NCBI GenBank assembly: GCA_020026035.1
Contig: JAHHRC010000066.1
Location: 1-7,233 of the forward strand
DNA: 7,233 nt
Direction: 5' to 3'
Source of the DNA: Erysipelotrichaceae bacterium
GTDB taxonomy: Bacteria > Bacillota_I > Bacilli_A > Erysipelotrichales > Erysipelotrichaceae
The first letter of the stretch is position 1, and each line of letters opens with the position of its first letter. The position numbers and the translations under genes are program-made. This document shows positions 1 to 7,233 of this stretch, in pieces. Below the pieces are notes generated by a model that worked only from the letters and a program-made list of their open reading frames with translations, was not told the origin of the DNA and did no database searches.

Positions 1-2
1 TA

Positions 3-119
3 ACCTATACCTTTGAACAACCGGTGAGCTTATTGAATCTTGAGTTGTTGTTTACAAATGGTACCGAAGTGAAAAAGGCAAAACCTACGACAGCGATTGC
101 CGAAATCGAAGTCAATAGC
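3..119 (+). other. C-terminal tail of a preceding beta-sandwich module, possibly discoidin-like
   Basis: Residues 1-39 end in AIAEIEV (31-37). The same kind of closing strand ends the later F5/8 type C domains (AAEIRV at 265-270, MAEITF at 1482-1487). This suggests the window begins inside another galactose-binding-fold domain whose front is upstream. The call rests only on that short closing strand and is tentative. Confidence 0.4.
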
Positions 120-3100
120 GTTGGCTTTGTCTATGAAACATATCGTGATTTAAATGTATCTAAGATGTTAATTGATGGAAACGAAGCGGAAGATTTATTC
201 GTCAATGTAAGCTCAATTTCAACATCAAGTGCGAAGGGCACAAATGTTGTGCTTGAAACAACGAAGAATACAGCAATGACTGTCTATACGTTGGGGGATA
301 TGGATTATGTCTACCTTGTAAGTGAAGATGGCTCCATTGAATCTAAGAAGGAACTTGTCTTTGATCGTATCGACTTTGATCCAACGGATGCGACAAAGGA
401 TATTGATCCAAATTCCATTGAAGCACGTGCTGGTAGTGAACACGATAGTCGACACAATGTAGGCAATGTCAAAGATGGAAATGAAGATACCATTTGGCAT
501 ACAAATTGGAATCAAGCTACACCGATTGATAAGTTCTATGTGGATTTAGAATTAGATGGAAATACAACCATCAATGGTATCCGTTATCTACCTCGTAAGG
601 GCGAAACAAACGGAACTTACAAAGGTTATAAGATTGAAGTATCCGATGATAAGGTTCACTTTAGAGAAGTTGCCAAAGGGGAATGGGATAGCACTGTTAC
701 CTGGAAGAAAGCAACATTTGCAAGTGTAACGCCTAAGGTTGTTCGTGTTCGTGCAACATCGACCTTTGGTTCACAAACAAATAAATGGGCTTCGGCAGCG
801 GAAATTCGTGTTCGTAAGGCATCCAAACAAGAAGTGGATTCTCGTGTTGTTGAATACGATGGAAGCTCGAAAAAGGATCAAGTAGCACTTGCCTTTGATC
901 GTAAGCTAAATACGATGTATGAATCCGTTGAAGGTAGTGAAGCACAGTTCATTGAAGCCCGTTACAAAGATGGAATAAAGGCACGTGGTCTTGAAGTCAT
1001 CTTTGACCGTAAGAATGTTACGGCATACAAGATGCTTGTAAAGAAGACAAAAGAAGGTGCGTATGAAGAAGTATTAAACGTAACCGACAACCACTCCTTA
1101 ACAGGTGTTTGTGGCTTTGATGATGAAACAACCATCTATGGTGTAAAAGTAGAAGTCAGTGCCTATGGTGAAACAGGTGTGAATGCTGCACTTGAAGAAG
1201 TTACAAAACAAGCTGTAGGAATTAAGGAAGTTGTCTTCCTAAAAGAAGCAGTTACATTTACTGAAGCAAGTGATGGTACAAACATTGCCCAAGGTAAACC
1301 AGTTTCGCTTGTACAAGGTCAAAGTGAAAATGGCAATGGCATTGCGAACATTAACGATGGTTCGAAACGTACAAGATGGGCTTCGGAACATACAATCAAG
1401 CACAATGAAGTATTAATTGATCTTGGTAGTATCTATGATGTTCGTACAATGAAGGTGCTCTTCGATAAACGTGCGAAGTCACAAGGTCCAAACGTGAAGA
1501 ATTTTGATATCTACATTTCAAATGATGGAAGCTACTTCACATTGGAACAAACAAGAGCAAGAGCACTTGGTCATGAAACACCAAGTGATGAAGATGCGGT
1601 TTCCTTTGAACATACACAAAAGGCACGTTACGTGAAGTTTGTGACGAAGGATAGCGATGTACAGGATAAGAGCTGGATCAATGTATCAGTCATTGAACTT
1701 GAACTCTATCCAAATGTTGTAGAGGTTTCCTTCAGAGACTTTGATTCTCTACAAACACTACAGCTCAATACCGCAAAAGATGCAGTCATTATTCCAACTG
1801 GCGAAGGTGCAACAATCCAAATCACAGGATCAAGTGCCGACCAAGTGATTTCAACGGATAACCATGTCTTTGAACCACTCCAAGATATTGATGTGAAACT
1901 CTATCTAGAACTTGTAAGTGAAAGTGGCGAGACACTCAAAGAAAAAGAAGTCGTTGTTCATGTGCCTGGTAAATATGGAACAAGCAATGGTGTTGGTACA
2001 AAACCAGAAGTCATTCCGGTATTACAACAATTCGTTGGTAAAGAAGGAACGACACAAATTACAAATGAAACAGGTATTGTATGTGATCCTGCATTTGTAT
2101 CGACAAAAGACCAATACATCAATGACTTAAGAAGTCGTAATGTTGAACTTGTCGATGGCGAAGCTAGTAAGAAGATTAATATTGTCAAAGTTGACAACAA
2201 AGGTTATGGCGAAGAAGGCTACTACATTGATATCAACGATGGCAATATCACAATCGAAGCACAAACAAATACTGGTGCATTCTATGCAACACAAACACTT
2301 CTACAAATGGGCCAAGAAAATCTTCAAAATGGAGAAATTCTTGACTGGCCAAATTACCCAGTACGTGGATATATGATTGATACTGGTAGAAAGTTCATTG
2401 ACGCAAAGACCATCAACGAAATCATCCGTAACATGGGTTACTACAAGATGAACGATCTACAATTGCACTTAAACGATAACTTAATCTTCTTAGAATCCTA
2501 TGGTGCAAACCCTTATGGTGGTGCTTATGGATCTGAAACAGATATTAAGTGGTTAAGAGAACTTGCAAGTACAGTTGAATCTGGATTCCGTATTGAAACA
2601 GAATTTGAAAACACAGTGGATGGTGAAGTAAGAAGACTAACTTCAAAAGACCATTACTCTACTGAAGAATTTAAGAACTTTGTAAGAACCGGTAAGCAAA
2701 TGGGTGTACGTGTCGTACCAGAAATCGACTCACCAGCCCATGCGATGGCAATTACGCGTGTATGGCCAGAGTTGATGTATACTGGTAGACCAAGTGCAGA
2801 ATACGCAGTAAACCATAAAGATAACCGCCGTGCTGAAGAGTTAGATCTTGCAAAACCAGAAACGAAGGCAAAAATGCAGGAAATCATTGGTTCCTTGATT
2901 GATGGACCATTCGCAGAATGTGATGTCATTCATATCGGTACCGATGAATTCATGGGCGACAATAGAGTGTATAGAACCTATGCAAACGATATGCTCAAGT
3001 TTATTGAGGATAAGGGTAAGACACCTCGCTTCTGGGGATCACTCACAAAGAAGCCTGGAAATCCAAAGGTTGATGGTAAGAATACCTATCAAATGGGACT

Positions 3101-6100
3101 ATGGTCACTTTACTGGGATAATCCACAACATGCATTAGATAATAACTTTATGATTCTAAACATGTTGGATAATCCAAACTACACGGTTCCAACAGGTACA
3201 GGCGATCGGAATAACATTTATACACGTGACTATCTAAACCTAGCAAATTCTTACAACTTTGAACCAAACGTCTTTGCTCAAACAACCGTTGCCGCATCAA
3301 ACCCTCGCATTATTGGTGGAGCGTTTGCTTGCTGGAATGATTACAACATTGATAAGAAGGACGTTGGATTAACTTCCATCGATGAATTTAAGTTCTTCTT
3401 TGATGGATTACCAGTAATGGCACAAAAGACTTGGAGCAATCGCAACCTTCCTGCAACTGTGAATGATCTAGTAACAATTGCAAATCAAAAGGGCCTTGCA
3501 CCACGGTCGAATCCATACGATACCTTAGAAGCAGGTAGAGCTGTTGTTATCGACTTTACAAAGCTTGATGGTGCAACTTCTGTATCCGTAGACAATCAAG
3601 AACTTGTCTTCTCGAAAGATTCGAAGATTGAAACAGGTATCAATGGGGTAGGTCCAAATGGATCTCTACAACTATCGCTTGCAATTGATGCGATTGGTGA
3701 AGAACAAACTCTTCTAAGAAACAGTGATAACCACCGTATCTACATTACAAGTGATGGACATCTTGCATATGATTACGATACAAGAACGTATGTGTATGAT
3801 TATGTCTTTGAACCAAATAAGAAGACTTCCTTGTTGTTTGTAAATACATGGCAACATTTAGATGTCTATGTAAACGATGAGCTTGTAGAGCCGATTCGTG
3901 ATCCAAAACATCCAGAGCGTCAATTCCATACCTTTGTGATTCCGCTCAAGGAAATTGGTGGATTCAGTGGTAAACTTGCAAATCTAAATTCTTCAAGTGG
4001 TACCTACGTAGATCCAAACCAAACAAGCAGTGATGAAATCACAAACATTCAAACAAACTCCGAAGAACCAAGACAAGGACTTCCAAAAGAAGGTCCAAAG
4101 GATTTCGCATACGATGGAAATGTCAATACATACTGGCATAGTAAATGGGATGGAACACCAAGTGATGAATTAAAGTGGATTTCCAATGACTTTACAACAC
4201 CAATTAACCTAAAAGCTGTAAACCTAAGACCTCGCTTGTCTGCAGGTGGAACGGGCGGTGCAAGTAATGGTGTTGTGACTAAGGCAAACATCTATGTAAA
4301 ACAAAATGGCACTTGGAACAAAGTGAAGAGTGAAATTACCTTCGCAAATGATCCATCGCTAAAACGTGTTGTCTTTGATCAAGTACTTGAAAATGTCGAA
4401 GGCTTCAAATTGGAAGTTGTTGAAGGTGTAGGTAACTACGCGTCAATGGCTGAAATTACCTTCAAGAAGGGTGAACTAGAAGCTGTTGATAAGACACACT
4501 TACTCCATGCAATCCAAGATGCAAATGACGCAAAAGAAACATTTGCGTATAAGAATGCCTCTGCAGCAGTTAAGGAAACATTCGATCAAGCACTTGCTGC
4601 AGCATTGCGTGTAAGTGAAGAAGAACGTCCAACATTCAATGCGATGAACAGTGCGAAAGAAACATTAGACAATGCTCGTAATGCGTTGGATGGAATTGAT
4701 ACAACACCACTTCAACAAGCAATTGATACAGCAACAACATTGCTTGACGATGTGAAGTATCAAAATGCGTCCGAGGCAATCAAACAAGCATTTGATACAG
4801 CACTCAATACAGCAAAAGAATCGATCAAGAAGCAAGGTCTCAAGGAAGAAGAAATGAATGCTGCAATTACGGCATTAACACAAGCTTCTGAAAACCTTGA
4901 TGGAAAAGCTGTTGATAAGCAACCACTGATTGAACTAATTGAAAGTGCAAATACGACAAAGACAACGGTTCTTTACCTCAATAGTGATGAAGGCCTCAAG
5001 ACTGCCTTTGATCAAGCACTTACAAACGCAATCAATGTAAAAGACAATCCAGCTGCTACAGCAACAATGGTACAAGATGCAGTTGACGCACTAGTTCAAG
5101 CATCGAACAACCTAAATGGTAAAGAAGCAGTAGTACCAAGTGTTGACTTAGAACCACTTCGTACACTATATGCATCTGCTGTAGCAATTAAAGAAACACC
5201 TCGCTATACAAATAGTGAAGAAAGCTTACGTAACGCATTTGATCAAGCACTTGCAAATGCAAATACCGTATTAACAAGTGAAGCACCAAATGCAGAAACT
5301 GTACAACAAGCAACAACCACGCTTAATAATGCACTCACTGCATTAAATGGAGTTGCAGAAACAGTGGATAAGACGGAATTGATTCAATTGATTGAACAAG
5401 CAAAACTAGAACTTACAAAGGCTACATATCTAAATGCAACACAAGAAAAGAAAGATGCCTTTGATCAAGCTCTAACAACTGCGAATACAATCAAAGAAAA
5501 AGCTGACGCATCCAACGATGATGTAACATCAGCGATTGAAACACTAACAAGTGCGAAGAATGCATTAGATGGTCAAGAAGTAGTTCCAGTGGATAAATCA
5601 CAACTACAAACAGCAATCACAAATGCAATCCAAGCTAAGACAAGTGATGCTTATCTCTATGCAACTGTTGCAAGTAAACAAGCATTTGAACAAGCTCTAC
5701 AACATGCACAAGATGTAAATGCAAACACTTCAGCAAATGAAGAAGATGTTACAAATGCAATTACTTCTCTAACGCAAAAACAAGGTCAACTAGATGGTAA
5801 AAAGCCAGTAGACAAGAGAGAATTACAAGCAAGCATCCAAGCTGCAACAGACGCAATGACTACACCTGCTTACATGTATGCATCCGCTGAAAAGAAGAAT
5901 GCCTTTGATACAGCACATGCACAGGCAAACACCATCAACAAGAAAGCTGACGCAAGTGAAGCTGATGTAACAGCTGCAGTAAGAGATCTAAACACTGCAA
6001 AAGAACAGCTTGATGGAAAAGTATCAGTCGTTGATAAGACAGCTCTAAAAGCTGCGATTAAAGATGCTGAAAAGGCAAAAGAAACCGTAGCTTACAAAAA

Positions 6101-7232
6101 GGCAACAGCTGAAAAGAAGACAGCCTTTGATACAGCTCTTGCAAATGCGAAGACTCTTGAAAGTAAGGTAGACGCAAGTGAAGTTGATGTAACAGCTGCA
6201 GTGACTGCGCTAAAAACTGCAAAAGAACAACTCGATGGCAAAGAAGATCTTGATGGTAAAAAACCAGTAGTTGATAAGACAGCGCTTAAGACTGCAATCA
6301 AAGATGCTGAAAAGGCTAAGAAGACTGTAGCTTACAAGAAAGCAACAGCTGAAAAGAAGACAGCCTTTGATACAGCTCTTGCAAATGCGAAGACTCTAAA
6401 AGACAAAGCAGACGCAAGTGAAGCTGATGTTACAAATGCAGTAAATGCTCTAAATACTGCAAAAGATCAACTTGATGGCAAAGACGTTGACTTAACTGCT
6501 CTAAAAGCTGCGATTAAGGATGCAGAAAAGGCTAAGAAGACCGTAGCTTACAAGAAGGCAACAGATGAAAAGAAGAATGCCTTTGATCAAGCTCTTGCAA
6601 ACGCAAAGACAGTAAAAGGAAATGCCGCTGCAAGTGAAGCTGATGTGAATGCTGCAGTGACTGCGCTAACAACTGCGAAAGAACAACTCGATGGTAAAGA
6701 ACCTGTAGCTGTTAAGACAGTTGCAGTGAAAGAAACTGGAATGAAACAAGAAGTCGCTGATGCATATGTGGCAAAGGTTTCTGAGAAAGTTAAAAATAAC
6801 GAACCATTGAATGAAGTTGAAACGTTAATCAAGGATGTTTTGAGCAATCCAAAACAGCCAAAGACAATCAAATTTAGCTTGAAGAAAGATATAGCTACAG
6901 ATCTTAAGGCAGATGAAAAGAAGATTGTCGACGAAGTTAGTAAGACTGTTGGTAAGGAAACTGCCGAAAAAGGAAAAGATTACCATGTATTCGAAGTAAG
7001 TGTTCTTGTGCAAGTAGGTGAATCTGAACCTAAACAAGTTCATAAACTAGAGAAACCACAAACAGTTGTCTTAGAAGTTCCTGAGGAGCTAAGAGGTTAC
7101 GATGATTATGATGTATACCACTTAGCTACTGTGAATGGTAAGCTTGAGAAAGAGTTTGTTCCAAGTGTGCATGATCCTAAAGCTCATACAGTTACATTTG
7201 AACAAAAGACATTCTCGAAGTTTGTCGTTGTT
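3..7232 (+). CDS. Giant multidomain GH20 beta-N-acetylhexosaminidase-like surface protein, partial at both ends
   Basis: One open frame of 2410 codons spans the window, with no start or stop of its own. The centre is a glycoside hydrolase family 20 module: an R788-G-Y-M-I-D entry strand, the VVPEIDSPAHA motif (905-915) and HIGTDEF (977-983) holding the D981-E982 pair. GH20 enzymes remove beta-linked N-acetylhexosamine, or lacto-N-biose in some clades, by substrate-assisted catalysis. Three recognisable and one divergent discoidin/CBM32-type domains, an Ig-like module and a LamG-like module surround it, followed by ten FIVAR repeats and a C-terminal beta domain. I counted only four cysteines (370, 694, 973, 1110), in keeping with an exported Gram-positive protein. 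The signal peptide and any LPxTG or membrane anchor must lie outside the window. The GH20 assignment is strong; exact substrate, surface attachment and host are inference. No frameshift or internal stop was seen, so the gene appears intact here. Confidence 0.95.
120..413 (+). other. Beta-rich segment of unknown family
   Basis: Residues 40-137 alternate hydrophobic and polar residues as in a beta-sandwich, for example MTVYTL (93-98) and DYVYLVSEDG (101-110). There are no helical heptads or catalytic motifs. It sits between the tail of one module and a clear F5/8 type C domain, so it may be an Ig-like spacer. I do not recognise a family. Confidence 0.3.
414..818 (+). other. F5/8 type C (discoidin, CBM32-like) domain 1
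   Basis: Residues 138-272. The segment DGNEDTIWHTNW (158-169) matches the family's characteristic turn, in which an Asp-Gly is followed by a Thr and a Trp-His pair. It is followed by GIRYLPRKG (192-200), GYKIEVSDD (208-216) and a closing AAEIRV strand (265-270). Domains of this class commonly bind galactose, GalNAc or GlcNAc termini and bring glycosidases to their glycans. The length of about 135 residues is normal for the family. The ligand cannot be read from the sequence. Confidence 0.82.
846..1244 (+). other. Divergent discoidin-like domain 2
   Basis: Residues 282-414. FDRKLNTMYES (298-308) occupies the place of the usual D-G-x-x-x-T-x-W-x-S turn, but Trp is replaced by Tyr and the Gly is lost. 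A hydrophobic strand with AYKMLVKK (335-342) and a KVEVS strand (382-386) fit the later core strands of a galactose-binding fold. It lies directly between two recognisable F5/8 type C domains. It may have lost sugar binding and serve as a spacer, or bind a different ligand. Fold by analogy only. Confidence 0.45.
1281..1709 (+). other. F5/8 type C (discoidin, CBM32-like) domain 3
   Basis: Residues 427-569. It opens with NIAQGKPV (427-434), a textbook start for this family, and has INDGSKRTRWAS (450-461) as the ligand-side turn. VLIDLGS, NFDIYISNDG and ARYVKFV follow in the expected order, with VIELELY (563-569) as the closing strand. It is complete and is the most canonical of the discoidin domains here. 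The likely role is binding of terminal sugars near the catalytic module; specificity is unknown. Confidence 0.9.
1713..1970 (+). other. Ig-like module (possibly atrophied bacterial Ig type)
   Basis: Residues 571-656. ITGSSADQVIST (607-618) is followed by VKLYLELVSESGETLKEKE and then VVVHVPGKY (650-658). A Ser-rich turn, a strand pair and a closing V-x-V-x-G strand are reminiscent of the small atrophied bacterial Ig domains found beside glycosidase modules. It probably spaces domain 3 from the GH20 N-terminal domain. Family name is inference from pattern. Confidence 0.5.
2004..2348 (+). other. GH20 N-terminal (GH20b-like) alpha/beta domain
   Basis: Residues 668-782. It runs from PEVIPVLQQF (668-677) through a strand-rich part to EGYYIDIN, NITIEAQTNTGAFYATQTLLQM and the linker into WPNYPVRGYM. 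A non-catalytic alpha/beta domain with the signature strand-turn-helix (strand, then G-A-F-Y-A-T-Q-T-L-L) sits immediately before the barrel in most GH20 enzymes. The spacing to the barrel is as expected, which supports a complete GH20 unit. Confidence 0.85.
2349..3443 (+). other. GH20 catalytic (beta/alpha)8 barrel
   Basis: Residues 783-1147. Landmarks in order are: the substrate-binding Arg of PVRGYMIDTGR (R788); NDLQLHLND (817-825); VVPEIDSPAHA with H913; HIGTDEF (977-983), whose D981 would position the substrate acetamido group and whose E982 would be the acid/base; the aromatic stretch GLWSLYWD (1032-1039); Y1060 before VPTG; GGAFACWND (1105-1113); and W1144. All the usual active-site positions appear filled. 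The motif is HIGTDEF rather than the common HxGGDE. Together with GGAFACWND this recalls GH20 members of the lacto-N-biosidase and streptococcal StrH type, so the product could be either GlcNAc or lacto-N-biose. Substrate choice is not decided by the sequence. Confidence 0.95.
2943..2948 (+). other. GH20 catalytic Asp-Glu pair
   Basis: Codons gat and gaa encode D981 and E982 within HIGTDEF. In GH20 the Asp stabilises the oxazolinium intermediate formed by the substrate's own N-acetyl group, and the Glu is the general acid/base. Both are present, so the enzyme is predicted to be active. Confidence 0.9.
3534..3992 (+). other. LamG/concanavalin A-like beta-sandwich
   Basis: Residues 1178-1330. 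After a leading strand (AVVIDFTKLDG) come TLLRNSDNHRIYITSDGHLAYDY, then YDYVFEPNKKTSLLF and LDVYVNDELVEP. The order 'hydrophobic strand, D-G-x-L turn, aromatic strand, then L-x-V-Y-V-N-x-x-L' is typical of LamG/laminin G-like sandwiches that accompany GH20 domains in some Bacillota and bifidobacteria. It may bind glycan or pack against the barrel. Boundaries are approximate. Confidence 0.65.
4032..4469 (+). other. F5/8 type C (discoidin, CBM32-like) domain 4
   Basis: Residues 1344-1489. FAYDGNVNTYWHSKWDG (1368-1384) is an excellent match to the family's D-G-x-x-x-T-x-W-H-S-x-W turn. KAVNLRPR, KANIYVKQNG and the closing MAEITF strand (1482-1487) follow. This is the last globular module before the helical repeats. 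Like domain 1 it keeps the Trp-His-Ser/Thr ligand-side residues, so it is a plausible functional sugar binder. Confidence 0.88.
4485..4697 (+). repeat. FIVAR repeat 1
   Basis: Residues 1495-1565, from AVDKTHLLHAI to NALDGI. The aromatic AYKNAS and the ETFDQAL helix are present. The third-helix loop is divergent (SEEERPTFNAMNSAKE), so this unit is among the least typical. Confidence 0.8.
4698..4907 (+). repeat. FIVAR repeat 2
   Basis: Residues 1566-1635, from DTTPLQQAI to NLDGK. Contains KYQNAS and QAFDTAL. The linker before it is short, joined directly to repeat 1 without the usual V-D-K. Confidence 0.8.
4908..5126 (+). repeat. FIVAR repeat 3
   Basis: Residues 1636-1708, from AVDKQPLIELI to NLNGKE. 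LYLNSDEGLKTAFDQAL occupies the central helix. Confidence 0.82.
5142..5357 (+). repeat. FIVAR repeat 4
   Basis: Residues 1714-1785, preceded by a short linker rich in Val and Ala (1709-1713). Shows RYTNSEESLRNAFDQAL and ends ALNGVA, with Asn instead of the usual Asp before Gly. Confidence 0.78.
5361..5579 (+). repeat. FIVAR repeat 5
   Basis: Residues 1787-1859, from TVDKTELIQLI to NALDGQE. Has TYLNATQEKKDAFDQAL and the loop KADASNDDV, the first appearance of the loop that becomes near-invariant in repeats 7 to 9. Confidence 0.85.
5583..5804 (+). repeat. FIVAR repeat 6
   Basis: Residues 1861-1934, from VPVDKSQLQTAI to QLDGKK. AYLYATVASKQAFEQAL carries Glu in place of the usual Asp after Phe. 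Confidence 0.83.
5805..6023 (+). repeat. FIVAR repeat 7
   Basis: Residues 1935-2007, from PVDKRELQASI to QLDGKV. AYMYASAEKKNAFDTA and the loop KADASEADVTAAV link it to the following homogeneous group; its first helix is still distinct. Confidence 0.85.
6024..6245 (+). repeat. FIVAR repeat 8
   Basis: Residues 2008-2081. First of the three almost identical units; the first helix reads AAIKDAEKAKETVAYKKAT. Bases 6102-6157 are identical to 6342-6397 in repeat 9. Confidence 0.88.
6102..6157 (+). repeat. 56-base exact direct repeat, copy 1 (copy 2 at 6342-6397)
   Basis: Read directly: the two stretches match base for base over 56 positions at a spacing of 240. They encode the central helix ATAEKKTAFDTALANAKTL. 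Synonymous sites are also identical, so the similarity is not only protein-level selection. Confidence 0.9.
6264..6482 (+). repeat. FIVAR repeat 9
   Basis: Residues 2088-2160. Near copy of repeat 8, offset by 240 bases, separated from it by an extra DLDGKK (2082-2087). Confidence 0.88.
6483..6701 (+). repeat. FIVAR repeat 10
   Basis: Residues 2161-2233. The opening is DVDLTALKAAI, lacking the V-D-K-T of repeats 8 and 9. The first helix is otherwise the same, and the loop GNAAASEADV is changed. Last unit before the C-terminal domain. Confidence 0.87.
6702..7232 (+). other. C-terminal beta-rich pre-anchor domain, truncated by window end
   Basis: Residues 2234-2410. A short helical part (MKQEVADAYVAKVSEKV) leads into IKFSLKKDIATDLK, then YHVFEVSVLVQVG, TVVLEVPEELRGYDDYDVYHLATVNGK and the final TVTFEQKTFSKFVVV. 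The 'V-E-V-P-x-E-L ... H-x-x-x-V-N-G-K ... F-x-x-x-x-F-S-x-F/Y' pattern recurs at the C-terminus of large Bacillota surface proteins, usually just before a Gly/Lys-rich linker and a sortase motif or membrane helix. No LPxTG-like motif is reached before the sequence ends. Confidence 0.6.
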
Positions 7233-7233
7233 G

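Larger units (their letters stand above)
4485..6701 (+). repeat. Array of ten FIVAR-type repeats
   Basis: Residues 1495-2233 form ten tandem units of about 70-80 residues. The consensus is a V-D-K-x-x-L start, A-I-x-x-A-x-x-x-K, a Y-x-x-A/S segment, K-x-A-F-D-x-A-L-x-x-A, a polar loop, V-x-x-A-x-x-x-L-x-x-A, and an L-D-G-K end. This matches the FIVAR family (found in various architectures), predicted three-helix bundles in Gram-positive surface proteins. FIVAR has been described as possibly sugar-binding, but a stalk role is as likely here. Units become more alike toward the C-terminus, and units 8 to 10 share long exact DNA matches. Confidence 0.9.

Noticed and set aside
1..5. The taa at base 1 as the stop of an upstream gene
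   Set aside because: It is in a different frame from the giant open frame, which already reads through the left edge, so it is incidental.
225..945. Minus-strand open frames near the left end (225-515, 311-493, 733-945)
   Set aside because: They are complementary to the strongly supported F5/8 type C domain and the neighbouring beta-rich coding sequence. No signal supports antisense genes.
1918..3138. Short plus-strand frames at 1918-2130, 2140-2376 and 2899-3138
   Set aside because: They overlap, out of frame, the clearly conserved Ig-like and GH20 coding sequence, and their proteins have no recognisable features.
2349..3443. GH84 (hyaluronidase NagH/O-GlcNAcase-like) catalytic domain
   Set aside because: Large discoidin-plus-FIVAR proteins often carry GH84, but the adjacent Asp-Glu pair in HIGTDEF and the PEIDSPAHA motif are GH20 hallmarks; GH84 uses an Asp-Asp pair.
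4485..6701. CRISPR array or non-coding tandem repeat
   Set aside because: Units are about 210-240 bases, stay in frame, and vary as protein repeats with helix-forming consensus. There are no short identical repeats with unique spacers.
6092..6871. Minus-strand open frames within the repeat region (6092-6301, 6587-6871)
   Set aside because: They are antisense to the FIVAR repeats. Their Ser/Ala/Thr/Val-rich, repetitive proteins are the reverse reading of Ala/Lys/Thr codons, with no ribosome site or family resemblance.

Overview
The whole window lies inside one giant gene on the + strand. The frame whose first full codon is at base 3 reads through to base 7232 (2410 codons) without a stop. Neither the start nor the end of the gene is present. 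Below, residue n starts at base 3n. I see no other credible gene, RNA gene, promoter or terminator.

The protein looks like an extracellular, multidomain carbohydrate-active enzyme of a Gram-positive bacterium. From N to C it shows: the tail of an unresolved beta-rich module (residues 1-39); a beta-rich segment of unknown type (40-137); an F5/8 type C (discoidin/CBM32) domain (138-272); a divergent discoidin-like domain (282-414); a clear F5/8 type C domain (427-569); a small Ig-like module (571-656); a GH20 N-terminal alpha/beta domain (668-782); a GH20 catalytic barrel with the acid/nucleophile-assisting pair D981-E982 (783-1147); a LamG/concanavalin-like sandwich (1178-1330); another F5/8 type C domain (1344-1489); ten FIVAR-type helical repeats (1495-2233); and a C-terminal beta-rich domain of the kind that precedes a cell-wall or membrane anchor (2234-2410, cut by the window end).

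The likely role is a surface-displayed or secreted exo-beta-N-acetylhexosaminidase, possibly of lacto-N-biosidase-like specificity. It would act on host or dietary glycans, with the sugar-binding modules gripping the substrate and the FIVAR repeats acting as a stalk or additional glycan contact. The last repeats (7-10) are far more alike than the earlier ones. They share exact DNA stretches and carry a junction that looks like the scar of unequal recombination, so the stalk length has probably changed recently.

The AT-rich coding sequence, Ala/Lys-rich FIVAR repeats, very few cysteines and overall architecture suggest a host-associated Bacillota. The Erysipelotrichia are a reasonable guess, but this is an impression and not a demonstrated assignment.
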